Below, in pieces: positions 44,054-55,627 of a DNA stretch of 64,000 bases (position 1 is its first letter; every line of letters begins with the position of its first letter). A program made the position numbers and the translations under genes. Under the pieces are notes generated by a model that had not been told where the DNA came from, did no database searches, and worked only from the letters and a program-made list of their open reading frames with translations. Origin of the DNA: Chrysopilus asiliformis (taxonomy: Eukaryota > Arthropoda > Insecta > Diptera > Rhagionidae); assembly GCA_964034945.1 (NCBI GenBank), contig OZ035961.1, forward strand, positions 42,684,184 through 42,748,183, in the 5' to 3' direction.

Positions 44054-47000
44054 TTACGGTCGACATCTTAAAATTATAAGCAATAAGGCGAATATTAGTA
44101 TGTTTGTTGCTTGTATTGAGGAAGCACCAGCTAATCGACATTTCAGCATATCGTATCTTGATGGTTTGTCTTTGACCAAATTCTGGAATTCACCTTCAAC
44201 CAGCTGACCATCATAGTATGTAATTGGATTTTCAAAGGGATATTCGTATCCTTGTAGGCACTCACATTTATATCCAGCTGTTTCAAATCCACGACCCAAA
44301 ATAGGAACACACTGTAAAATAATGCAGGAAATATTAATATCTTAAATTAATTTTGGGGTTTAAAAAACTTTGAAATTAGATTAGAATAGTTTGTTGATAA
44401 CACTGCTAAACAAAAAAAACTACTTTTTCCCTGTTGCTAAAGATATTACAATCATTTTTAGAGAATTTGGCGTCGCTAATGTCAAATCTCGAAATGATTT
44501 AGTCAGATAATCGATAAAGACAACTTGGTTATTATACTTTATATGAGAATCATATGGTAATATCAAAGATTAGGTAACTAAAGATAAGTAACAACATAAT
44601 TTCTCACAGAACCTTTAAAATGTATGAAAAATACTGTAGAGTTATGAATCTTAATGCCGGTCGCACCAACGAAACTTAGCTTAACCCTTTCGATCCGGAA
44701 CGGGGCATATGTCCCTGTGTATGTTTAAACAAACATGACTTGTAAAATAAACAAAATAAATGGGTCGAATGAGTCCCAAGACGTAGTTTATACTATTTCT
44801 AACGGTATTACTTTGTGCATGTGACAATTTTCATGCGAAGTATATTCGCATTTTTGTCTCTAATACAGTTGAAAAATATTTGTATTTATTTAAGCGGCTT
44901 TCCGGATCGTAAATGTTAAATTATTTAAGTCCTAGAATTTCTACGTTTTAAATAGGCTAAGCACAACTTATTTTTTTAAGAATAGTTCGCGCAAACAGGC
45001 CTAAACAAATAACGCATGCAATTCAATTATTTTCATTGATTTTTTGAGAGCTAGGCGTCATATTATAAGAGCAAATAAATGTTTTGCAAGGCATGCTAAA
45101 GATTCCACTTGCGCTGGCGGATTTTTTTTGGGCCCAAAATTTGTCCCAGATTTCTTATTTTTACTTACCAAATCTTTGGTAGTATATTAGATTTAGTATA
45201 CCGTTTGTATCGCATCGAACCAATCTTCCAACACAAAAATGAATTACACCAGAGTGTTTGACAAAAGTTTTTGATTTCCGCGTGTCAGACCGTCCGCCTG
45301 TCTGTTCGTCTGTCTGTTCGTCTGTCTGTTCTGTTCGTCTGTCTGTTCGTCTGTCTGTTCGTCTGTCTGCTCGTCTGTCTGTTCGTCTGTCTGTTCCTCT
45401 GTCTGTCTGTCTATCTGTCTGTCTGTTCATGAACATCATAACTTTCGAAAAGATTGAGCTAGAGACTTGAAATTTTGTGTAGTTGCTTTTTTGTAAATAG
45501 CTAGGCTAAGTCGACTAGTCTGTATCGACTACAGAACTGGAGTGGTATTCCGTAACTTGATTCAAGCGTTTGTTTCGAGTTAGAAGAAAAAGTGGTATTT
45601 GCTATCTCGGTTTCTCTTTGTCATTTATTTCGGTCAAAACAGAGACAGCGAATACTTCTTGTTCTTCTAACTCGAAACAAACGCTTGAAACAAGTTACGG
45701 AATAATACTCCTGATTTAGACCAAACTTTACGGTCAGTCTCTAGATATTCAGGGACATATATATAGAAGGGTAGCTTCTTTGTCACCTAAAGGTCCCCCC
45801 CACACCTCCCTCCAATAATTCTTATGCGGCTGAAGAATTTTTTTTCAGTTCTCATTCGGCAAATATGGTTTGAAATTGCAGTTTGCAATTGAGCGCGAGG
45901 TCACTTCCAATAAAAATTAGAAAAATTCGGTTCCTGAACTGGTTTCTTTTACATAGATTTTCGAAAATTAGAGTTTCACTTAAAAAGCAGCAGTTTTGCT
46001 TGTTTTTAGACACCGGAACATTTTTTAAAGTCAGCTGGAGGGTGGAGCAAAGGCTAATATAAAGTTTTCAATTTTTTGTTCAGGGAGTAACACTGAAGTG
46101 CTTAAACTTTCGTTAAAATGTATTGGTTGGAATCGGTTTGGCGTAATAGAAAAATAACTGTTGTGGTGAACACAACACTTTCGTCTGCAATATTTAGTTT
46201 CGGAAAAGATATGTGTGAAATAATATTTTTTCAAATATCTCGAGAACCGCTTAAAATGAAGGAGATTTTATTTTCTTTGAATTTGGTTACAAGATTTTTG
46301 TCTCAAAGCGCATAGTTTCCGAGAAATTTTCAAAATATTGGCTTTTTTTTAAATATGTTGAGAACTGTTAGGGTTACGTAAAAATTATTAAAGCAAAAAA
46401 TGTAGCAAATTTTATATTCTTTACATTTTGTTATATTAATTTTTTTTCCAAAAGCGCAATTTTCGAGAAATTTTCAAAATTTTTTTTTTTTGAAAAAAGA
46501 GGTACCCGTTATAGCTAACTTTACTTTCCAAAAATTGATTTCGTAAAACAAATTTACAAAAAATTCCAAGTCTCGAACTGAACGTGTTCTCGAGTCATTT
46601 AAGATATGCAAACCGACGGACAGATGCATGGATTGGACAAGCTTAAAATTTTGCCTCAAACGGATTTCTTACTGATCAGAAAGTTTATATCTGCCTCCGT
46701 TCTCTGACATGAATACCATACTTTCCCTCTATAGCAGAAGAAAGTAAAAAAATACGAAAATTTTGAAACTACCAATTTTTTCGCATTGATTTGAAAATGC
46801 CCCGACAAATATCAAAATTTCTAAGAAAATCCTAAATTACTGAATGGAGTTCTAAAGTTTTAATTTTATAAGAACCGTAGATCAATAATAAACTTACGTA
46901 GGAGTTCTTTGGATCACATTTATGCGTGTTTTTAAATGCATTCGGTCTGTAGAACTTATCTTCGCACTGATTCACATCTAAATTCAATAAATCCATAGAA

Positions 47001-49304
47001 ACAGCAACAACACCCCTAAAAGTAGTACAAAATGACAATTATTTCAGTTCATGTGGTGCTGTTTAATATTAAAATTTACTTGAATTCCAATTTAACTTTG
47101 AGACTGTCCCAACCAAAGAACGGTACTGCATATGTGATCAACCATTTTTTCACATAACCACTACAGTCGAATTTCGCTGGTGTCCAATATCCATGATTCA
47201 TGTTAGCCGCCTTATAAAATGTTGGGTAGTGTTCGTACTTTTGTGAATGTTCTCCGGTTTCATTGGCACGAAGGCGTAACTTGATGTGGAATTTTTCCAA
47301 ATTGTCGAAATTGGTTAACCAACGTTGTTTCAAAAGTCTGTACCAGGGCCTCCCGGTGTAAATTTCGTTAGTTTTATTCAATCTCGCTAAATCCTCAACT
47401 TTGAATTTCCTCGTATTTAAAAGTTCTTTGTATGCGAATGGCGCGAAATACGTTCGATTGGTGAATTTATTGCGCTCCCAGTACGTTCCAGCGGACCAGA
47501 TGCGTGTGTTGCCCAAAACCAAAGCCAAAGTTTCTCCAATCATTTGATCCTCAGTTAAAGGCTTATCTGCTACCCTCTTGCCTGAATAAACTTCATTTGG
47601 ATCGGATATCTAAAATGAGACGTAATTTCTGCTTATTAGTAAAAATGTCGTTAAGTTAAAATCTTTTTACGAACCTGTAAGAACGCACTTATGAAATTCG
47701 CAAGTCGTATGGCCATTTTTGCCTCGTTTTGAAATTGATCGTGGGTACCGAATGAAATGTCTCCGTGCAATTCCAAATCTTGTGGATGGTAGCTATAAAT
47801 AAATGAATTATTATAAAACCAATTATCACGATGGAAATTGAAAATAAACATACTTTCGGCATGTGCCTTCATGGACACCTTGGATAAATCTTACAACTTC
47901 ATCTGTATTGAAACGCTCGGTGTGGAGTGCACTTGATCCAGTAGTAGCGTTTTTGTATTCTGGGTACATATCCAAGTATCTTTCGCGGACATAATATTCT
48001 GCTTGTTCCCACTGCAGTGGCTCTTTTTGAACCCCTAAAAAGTTTTCAAATGTTAAAAATATACGTAGTATAATAAAGTATTGTATTCATGAAAAATTTC
48101 GACTTCTCGATCGGAGCATTATTACAAAAACTTCTTTCTGTCTGTCAGTCGGTCAATCTGTCAGTCTACTAGTCTGTCTGTCTTTGTACAAGATTTCTCA
48201 AAAACTAACAGAATTAGAGCTATGAAATTATACAGGGTTGTTTGGTCCTGGAGTGGAACTTTTTTTTGGAAATCAGTTAATCGCAATTTCGTTTTTTGCT
48301 ATTTACTCTGAAACTACGCCTTTTTTAGTAGTTTGTTGTATGGTAAGATTAGATGATAATCAAATTTTCTACACTTTTGTCTTTCAAAAGGATTGCGTAT
48401 CTTAGACCGTTAACGGGATTATACCGTTATTTAAAAAAAAAAAACAGTTTTTTGCGATTATCTCGAAAAATAAAGGTTACTTAATAGTTGTAAGTTTGAG
48501 ATGAATTAATGAGATTGGCATTCTCCATGACTTTGTCTTGCACCGTTATCCGTTATCTTTTACCATTATTGAGATATTTTCATTAAAAGGTAAAAAATAT
48601 ATTTTTGCTTTTTTCTTGCAAGCTAACGGTTTTTTGAAAAAAAAAAGTTAAAGAAGATCTTAAAATTCTCTACATTTTTGCCTATTATGGTAAATCGATA
48701 TTTTTTTTTTCACCGTTATAGAGGTATTTCAGATTTTGTAAAAAAAATCATATTTTTGTATAAGTTAGGGGAGACTGGGGTATTCTGGACCACGGGGAAT
48801 TGCGGACCAGCGTCATTTTTTTTCCCTAGTAGTGGTTGGTAGCTGCAAATAACTGTAATCAGTTTGCCTCATGTTAAGCTAATTTTCCTAACAGTACTCG
48901 TCTTGTGTATACGCACTATCATCTCGCTTCGATAGCAAATAGAAAAGTGATACTTCGAAATATTTTTTTTCACTTTGTGTTTCGCTTAAATTTAACCACA
49001 TTTTTCGAGAATCAACTCAAGTAAATATATTGATAATATTCGCGGAGCCTTAAGCATTCGACACTGACAAGAAATTTTGTATGAAGTTTGCATTGTGTTA
49101 CTAATAGCTGCCATATTGTAAAAAAGAGCATTCGGGGAATTGTGGACCACTTTTGTCGGGGAATTATGGACCACTCAGTTCTTGACATTTGACAAGCAAA
49201 CTTCCTGTATTTGATGCATATAAGTGTTTTTTCATGCAAAAACACAGCATTAGATTTTCGGCAATCATACTAATACATCATACTAATATATAAAAATGAG
49301 TTGG

Positions 49305-49343
<39 letters not shown>

Positions 49344-52300
49344 TCCTCTTTCACGCAAAAACGGCTGAACCGATTGACTTGAAATTTGGCATGAGTGTAT
49401 GTGGTGGTTCTGGTTCCAACATAGGCATACGGAAAAGTAGCTCGATGGGTGGGGGGAGTAAGGGGAGGGGGTAAAGTGATTTCGAAACTTACTTTTTGCG
49501 CTATGTTACTCTTTCGCGGGGAAACTACTGAACCGATTGGCCTGAAATTTGGCATAGATGTTCGTCGGGGGTCCAGCCCCAATACAGACCCATTAAAAAG
49601 TAGCCCGAGAGGTGGGGGGAGTAAGGGGAGGGGGTAAAGTGATTTCGAAACTTAGCTCTTCCTCTATGTTACCCTTTCGCGGGGAAACTACTGAACCGAT
49701 TGGCCTGAAATTTGGCATAGATATTCGTCGAGAGTCCAGCCACAACACAGACCCATTAAAAAGTAGCCCGAGAGGTTGGGGGAGTAAGGGGAGGGGGTAA
49801 AGTGCTCTCGAAACTTAGCTCTTCCTCTATGTTACTCTTTCGCGGGGAAACTACTGAACCGATAGGCGTGAAATTTGGCAAAGATTTTCGTCGAGGGTCC
49901 AGCCCCAACACAGACCCATTAAAAAGTAGCTCGAGTGGTGGGGGGAGTAAGGGGAGGGGGTAAAGTGATTTCGAAACTTAGTTTTTGCGCTATGTTACTC
50001 TTTCGCGGGGAAACTACTGAACCGATAGGCCTGAAATTTGGCTCAGATGTTCGTCGGGGATCCAGCCCCAACACAGACCCATTAAAAATTAGCCCGAGCG
50101 GTGGGAGAGTAAGCGGAGGGGGGTAAAGTAATACCGAATGCAAGTGCTGGAATTTTTTGTTAGTTTGTTAACCCGTTCGGTACATGTTTTTTTCTATGGG
50201 GGTTAAAAATGATCTCTATACAAATTAATGATGTTTACGCTATCAGTATTCATTTAAAACAAAAAAAAAACAAAAAAAAAATTAAAAATTTTTATTTTTT
50301 ACAAATACGTCCACTGTAGTTCAGCTTTTTACTCAAAAAATCAAAATTGGGTGACAAATGCACTTAAAGGTGCACTAAATGAGAATAGAGTGTTGAAAAT
50401 AAATAAATAATAAGTCAATTCAAATTTTTAACTGCGTTGCCATATGGCATCAAAATACCGAATGGGTTAATCATTTTCCGAAGAGAAAAAACTAACGAAC
50501 AGCATGCAGGCTACCTAATTTTTAACCAAATGAATTTAGTTTTCCTAAGTTTTTTTTCTGTTCACGCTTTTAGCCGGGCGAAGCCGGGTCCAAATTCTAG
50601 TATATACAAATGAGTTGGTGTCTGTCTGTCTGTTCCTCTTTCACGCGAAAACGGCTGAACCGATTGACTTGAAATTTGGCATGAGTGTCTGTGGTAGTTC
50701 TGGTTCCAACATAGGCATACGGAAAAGGAGTGCGAGGGGTGGGGGGCCAGGGGAGGGGGTAAAGTGATTTTGAAACTTAGTTTTCCCTCTATGTTACTCT
50801 TTCGCGGGGAAACTACTGAACCGATTGGCCTGAAATTTGGCATAGATGTTCGTCGTGGGTCCAGCCCCAACATAGACCGATTAAAAAGTTTTTAAGTTCT
50901 TTCCGGTTTTCTTCGTATTCTAAAACTTAGACAAAAAGCTTAACCCGGCAACGACGGGTATACAAGCTAGTTTCTAAATCGGCCGTTTTGACATCGCCAG
51001 AGGATGTAAATGACCTTCGTGAGAAGGCTGATATGAAGCGAAAGAGATTGGAGAGAAAAGGTGATAAACCATAATCGAAAAAGCAAAAAAGATCGTGTCA
51101 AATCGAAGACATCACAGAAGAAACAACCATCTTCAACCTATTGTGAGGTGGAAGAATACATCGATTTCTGCATAATTTGTAAGAAAAATATGCCAAAAAA
51201 AATGAACCGCCGAAATACCATCCATTGCAACGTGTGCGATCGAGCTGTTCACTTGGGATGCTCCGGAATGACTGCAAGTTACTGGACTTGCGAACATTGC
51301 GTTTCGGACTGATTTTCATTGCAATTTTTCACTTCATTTTACTTTGTCTGTTATATAATAAATATATGAATAAAAAAACAAGTTTGTCTATCACATTTTT
51401 CCATTTTTAATCGATTTACAAAGTGGTCCACAATACCCCGAGATTTTTCAAAATCACAAAAACGCCATTTTTGCACCAACTGATAAAACTTGTATTAATT
51501 AATACAATTTGACCGAACTGCTGTGACCCAAAGAAAGGTTATTTATCGTACTACAAATTCAAGCTTTGAAATTTTCAGAAAAAGTTATTTTTTTGCGAGT
51601 TTTTAGCCAAAATGAAAATGCGGTCCAGAACACCCCAGTCTCCCCTACTATTTTACTTGTCGGGTTATAATGTAAACTTTACAGGAACCTAGATTGTGTA
51701 TAAGAAAGTCATGTGTTGTTCACAGCAGATATTTTTAGTCAACATTCCCTTCTTCACAACTCCATTCTTGGAACCTATAGCTGAAAATTAACACGGAAAT
51801 AATTGATATTCGAAGCCACCGTATAAGCTATGTATACATAGGTCGAAAAATATACTCCCGTTTGAACCCCTCGTCATGTATCTCCTCAGTCTCTGGAGAG
51901 ATTTTGGAGAAGTTTTCAACACAAAGAAATTTCTTTGTCCCCTAAAATCTATCCAACCCCTTTTTTTTATTAATTTCTCTCTTGTGATATCCCTTGAACT
52001 TTTTAAGGGATTTAGACTCTCACCACTCTGTAAACCCGATTTCCTGCTATCTCTTAACACGTGGACGACCCAACCAAATATATATAGTTATATTTTTTTG
52101 TAAGCCTATAATTATATTTTTTTTGTGACCCATGGCTCCCAGGGAAACATTACTGGCTATCAAAAATGATAGCCATGACAGTCAATGTGTTAAACTATTT
52201 AATGAATTTTGGTATGGTTTTTACTATTGGGCACGTTGTCCAACTAAAAAAAAAAAAAATAAAAAAAATAATATTTTTTTAGAAAGTTATATCGATTTTT

Positions 52301-54647
52301 TAGGCGCTGTTTACATCTGACACTTTTTTTGTGAACATTTATCTGTGACATAAGGTTCAAGTTGTACAGCCGTTTAAATTATGACACAAAATTCTGAAAT
52401 TCCGCAGACGCCGGAACTGCAATTTTTTCATACAAAATGGCCGATATAAATTTAAGTGCGACTTTTTCTTGAATTTCTCCGCGAATTTTAATCAGAATTT
52501 ATTTCGCATCTATCGCAGAATAATTTCACTCAGAATTTAATTTTTTTACGGCAATTTTCAGAAATAAATTTCAGAATAAAATTCGTGGATAAAAATGTCC
52601 CATGTAACAGATCACTTACTAAAAATAGCCATAAACGTGGAATAATTTTTGAACGGCAAGTAATTTCTTACAGAAGAACTTCGAACCTCGACAAGAATTT
52701 CGAATTCCCCGATAACTCGAATTTTATTCTGTCTCAGTCAACGTCAACTTATCGAGGTTGGACTGTATTTTGAATATGGCAATGAAATCGCCAGTATCGC
52801 TGTGACCTGTTTTAAAATGGGTTTTGCGTTCTTAAACTTCTCGAATAGATAAAACAAAGTCAGGTATTTATTTAGAGCACACTTTTTGGTGATTTTTTGT
52901 CTGGAGTTTAGTACTTCCGTCACTACTGTAGGCGACCCCCCTTGTACCTCATCCCTAAAAGTGTGACGTACTTAATGTTCAGTCCCTAAAATATTTGAAT
53001 ACACTTTATTAAAAAAAATAGTAATATGGAATGTCGTTAGATAAATTCAAAATTTTTCGAATCGCTCTTCCGATATATTTTTAACAAAAATTGGAATATA
53101 CGACAGATTTTTATGACCGGAGTTGAAAGACTTTTTTGGTAATTTTGCGTATTATTTTTGTAATTTTCTGTTACTGGCCCGAATTTTGCCATACGCGGAA
53201 ATCGTGCCGCTCACGCCCATTCTACATAGCTGTGCTACCGGTTATGTAACAAAATTATAATGAATTTAAGTACTTTGCGCACAAACTACTAAATTTCAAT
53301 TTCAAAGTTACTTACATCCAACTTTAGAGCAATCAAATCCATTGTAGTACTGCTCAGCCGACGCTCTTTCGACAATTTCACCCAGATATGGTCTACGTAC
53401 TACACTTGGCAAGCGGTAGCCAGGTTGGCAACGACACTGATATCCACCCCTTCTAAAGCCCCATCCGTCCAAGGGTTCACATTCTGTGGTCTCCTTTTTG
53501 CAACGAGCTGTGTCTGCAAACTTATTCGGTCCGATGTTACCCTTACCTAATGGGCATTGATTAATGTCTATGCGTTCAAAGTCCATTTCAACAACGGAAA
53601 TTGCTGTGTATCTGAAAAAGGGTTGAAAAAGCAAAAAACAAAAATCAAGCATCTATTGGAAAAAAATCACTGCGTTCATTCAACTTTTGCTGCAGCCCTA
53701 ATGAAACCAAATCGAATCAAGTGGAAAACTTACTTGGGGTATTCAATATGCCTGAACTGTGTGTGACGAGGATAAATATCGGCTATTGGGACAACGGCGG
53801 CCACCAGCCATTTGTTGGATCGGCCGCAATCGAAGTACGGTCGAGTCCATTTTACTGGCCCCGGATTTTCATCAGCACCGGGGGGTCCATGGAATGTGAA
53901 CGTTTCATTTGTATTATTAGCGTATCTAATCTCGACCTGATACGTGGTTTTCGTATCGTGTCGGTTTTCGACATCGTCCGGTAGCCATAGTTTGTACCAT
54001 TCATTGATCCGATACAGATCTGATGTGTAGTCCTTGGACACTGAGTCCTTGGGCGATGCACCCAAATCACTTATGTCGAATGTGTTCATTGTTGAGATTT
54101 TTTGCAGGTGGATGGGATCGTTGAAGTCGTCCAAACGGAATGTCCTCGGTGCGAATCGGGGGAAGGTTTTGTTGAAGAAGCCTCGATAAGATGACGAAAA
54201 TGAATTGTTCGGGGAGAAGTAGATCGCACTAGCGTTGATGTAGGGATTCGCTGAGACATCAGCTAGCGTTGATAGAAAGTAGTACATCATTCCTGGATCG
54301 TAGGTGTCATTGATAGCAGGACGAATGAAGCGACTTTGCAGGATGTAACTCCAAAAGAAAGATCTACTCAGAGCCATGTTGTGCAGGTGCAGCAGAGCTG
54401 TTCGATTCGGGAATACTGGATTGATGTTCACTTCCTTGATGTCGGGCTTATGCGATACAGTCTCATCGGGCAAATATAAATCGCGGACATGCTGGACTGG
54501 GCAGTTGTCCCTCGTTACCTTGTCGTATTTGATTTTGATTTCGTCGAAGGAATCACGGGCTTGCCACTCATATTGTGCGATTACACCTGCCGCAGCTATG
54601 AGGGCGAATGTAAGAAAACTTCGACAAATAATAGCATTTAATGCCAT
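44054..54647 (-). CDS. tandem Cache/EGF ectodomain protein, GPR158/GPR179-like, without 7TM (7 exons, 804 aa)
   Basis: Exons: 54647-53734, 53611-53316, 48034-47854, 47792-47675, 47609-47080, 47015-46898, 44311-44054; all GT-AG and in phase. Seen: signal peptide (SFLTFALIAAAGVIAQ), Cache-like module 1 (about 30-318), EGF-like 1 (six Cys, 324-399), Cache-like module 2 (about 405-690), EGF-like 2 (six Cys, 697-777), then GASS and a short hydrophobic end (about 790-800). Modules correspond: FDCGRSNKWLVAAVVP against FDCSGYVKKWLITYAVP, DINQC against DVNQC. At least ten N-glycosylation sequons. Cache plus EGF is the ectodomain plan of GPR158/179 receptors and their fly relatives; here the chain ends before any seven-helix domain. 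A GPI-anchored surface or secreted protein is inferred; ligand unknown. ATG follows an acceptor-like 'tatacag', so a 5' UTR exon is likely upstream. Confidence 0.85.
44655..45000. mobile_element. small MITE family member in intron 6, with an insertion
   Basis: Ends 'gccggtcgcaccaacgaaac' and, reversed, 'gcctgtttgcgcgaactatt' match the 27916 element's style, as do the inner phrases 'gtcctagaatttctacg' and 'taggctaagcacaactt'. About 190 bases in the middle are unrelated. Confidence 0.58.
45178..45500 (+). repeat. truncated R1 repeat with an expanded TCTG/TTCG minisatellite
   Basis: R1 start 'agatttagtataccgtttgtatcgc' and 'gagctagagacttgaaatttt' enclose a microsatellite grown to about 140 bases (45291-45428), largely a 10-mer unit TGTCTGTTCG. 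The frames read across it are artefacts. Confidence 0.8.
45541..45712. mobile_element. 172-bp foldback MITE
   Basis: AGTGGTATTCCGTAACTTGA continues through TTCAAGCGTTTGTTTCGAGT and TAGAAGAA, facing its near-perfect complement ending AATACT at 45712. The stem is about 48 bp and the loop about 75 bp. It sits inside the truncated R1 copy. Confidence 0.75.
46070..46748 (-). repeat. R3/R4 INE-1-like repeat in intron 6
   Basis: The end 'catgaataccatactttccctctatag..agaaagta' matches 2385-2537. It holds repeated 'gagaaattttcaaaat' and 'tatctcgagaacc' phrases. The frames across it on both strands are shadows. Confidence 0.55.
49278..50600 (+). mobile_element. Helitron A with 163-bp array and a different 3' end
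   Basis: Starts TCATACTAATATATAAAAAT, then (TCTG)9 at 49307-49343. Its 3' end is not that of the 13851 copy: CCGGGCGAAGCCGGG hairpin, TCCAAATTCTAG, followed by T. The 50140-50570 segment is unlike other Helitron copies here. The next Helitron starts immediately after its CTAG. Confidence 0.75.
49448..50140 (+). repeat. tandem array, 163-bp unit, about 4.3 copies
   Basis: Units begin with GGTGGGGGGAGTAAGG-like sequence at 49448, 49611, 49774, 49937 and 50100, an exact 163-base spacing each time. Each holds 'tcgcggggaaactactgaac', 'ctgaaatttggc' and 'ccagccccaacacagaccc'. The frames read through the units (for example 49449-49637) simply follow the repeat. Confidence 0.92.
50601..50970 (+). 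mobile_element. Helitron B, head-to-tail with Helitron A
   Basis: Begins right after CTAG with 'tatatacaaatgagttggtg' and ends CCCGGCAACGACGGG, TATACAAGCTAG, T. It is nearly identical to the single Helitron in copy A (13851-14233). Confidence 0.8.
51061..51312 (+). pseudogene. pogo-like transposase C-terminus with PHD/RING-like cysteines
   Basis: The frame has CIICKKN, CNVCDRAVHLGCSGMTASYW and CEHCVSD with all cysteines and the histidine in place, so this copy's zinc motif is intact, unlike that at 14237. The preceding spacer (SKSAVLTSPEDVNDLREKAD, from about 50974) is in another frame and ends in a stop. The catalytic core is missing. Confidence 0.65.
51761..53300. other. rest of intron 2 of the Cache/EGF gene, no further gene seen
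   Basis: AT-rich sequence with no family I recognise. The frames at 51788-52773 overlap on both strands and are unsupported. Confidence 0.5.
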
Positions 54648-54669
54648 TATTCTTGCTGTATCGTCGCCT

Positions 54670-55625
54670 GTATAAAATTTTCAATAAAACTCTGTCTATT
54701 TAAATAAAACTTTCTACGAAAAACAAACAAACAATTAAAAGTCTAGCAAATGTTTCCAAATTAAAAACAACGCCCTAATTTTGACACGACACGACAACAA
54801 CCACAGACGATACTTCAATGTTTTCTTTCTTTCACAGTCATTCCGAAAGAACGTTGGGCAATGAGTCAATGAAAAACGCTAATAAATGGTCAATAATTCG
54901 GTATGTTTGTCTCACCCATACAAACGTCACAGAAATGTCAAAAGTGGTGAGTTTAATTCTTTATCGCAGGTAAATTACAATTCGAACATGTTTTAAACGC
55001 TCTCGCATATGAATTGCCGCCCGCATACCAACAAGTGGTTATGCTCTCTTCTGTGGCTATTGCTCTGATGTTGTAAAATAGAGAAGTGATAGGAAATTGG
55101 TATGAGTTTTATTGGGCAGTGAGGCCAACTGATTCAACTTTGAGCGTGAAATTTGGAAAAAAAGATTTGATACGTTTTTATTATAAATAAGATTACATAT
55201 TTATAAATGCTGTAGCTGTACTTTATAGTTTTTTGTACGTTTTTCGTAGTATCGAGAAAAAGCTTTTAAAACATTTTTAATTTTACCTTCGAAATTTCAA
55301 TGTTCATTACAAATACCTCAAATCTTTTATAGGGCTGGAAAAATATATTTCATTTAATACCGAGGATAGCTACTGTCTTAAAGAAATTATTCGGTAACCT
55401 TAATTTTAGTAGGCTTGGGATGTTGTGTTAAGAAAAAGTCAACCTATATTATATGTGGCACAACAGCAAATTCAATTTTTTCATACAGGCTCTCCAAAAA
55501 AAATAGGTTACGCCAATTTAAGGCTTTTCGAACCACTCCTTCCCTTCATCATATTTTTTCCAAAATTTTTCTTACACAAGGTTAGCAAAATTTTTCTTAC
55601 ACAAGGTTAGGTTACGCCTGATCAC
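54670..55625. other. 5' flank of the Cache/EGF gene and spacer
   Basis: Presumably holds the promoter and a 5' non-coding exon, but no TATA box or initiator could be chosen with confidence. A short tandem duplication 'tttttcttacacaaggttag' is at about 55566-55610. Confidence 0.45.
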
Positions 55626-55627
55626 CT

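Larger units (their letters stand above)
48768..51645 (+). mobile_element. pogo-like element with two tandem Helitrons (copy B), 2878 bp
   Basis: TIR GGGGAGACTGGGGTATTCTG at 48768, inverse end at 51645, TA on both sides (48766-48767, 51646-51647). Nearly identical to copy A at 13354 outside the Helitron zone, including the site where the Helitron begins ('ttcggcaatcatac'). The composite is in the same orientation in both places. Confidence 0.85.
48068..51760 (+). repeat. R3 INE-1-like repeat split by the pogo-Helitron composite
   Basis: Left part 48068-48765 starts 'ataataaagtattgtattca' and has a TCTG run, 'tttctcaaaaactaacagaa' and several 'accgttat..gagatatttt' phrases. Right part 51648-51760 has 'cgggttataatgtaaacttt' and 'tgtataagaaagtcatgtgt'. 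The copies at 55628 and 60310 join these two parts directly. Confidence 0.78.

Noticed and set aside
45161..45470. Asp/Arg/Thr-rich and Ser/Val/Cys-rich frames on opposite strands
   Set aside because: Both are translations of the TCTG/TTCG minisatellite.
49449..50143. Series of similar 60-75 aa frames
   Set aside because: They are the 163-bp Helitron array read in a frame that happens to stay open; there is no protein family and no start-codon logic.
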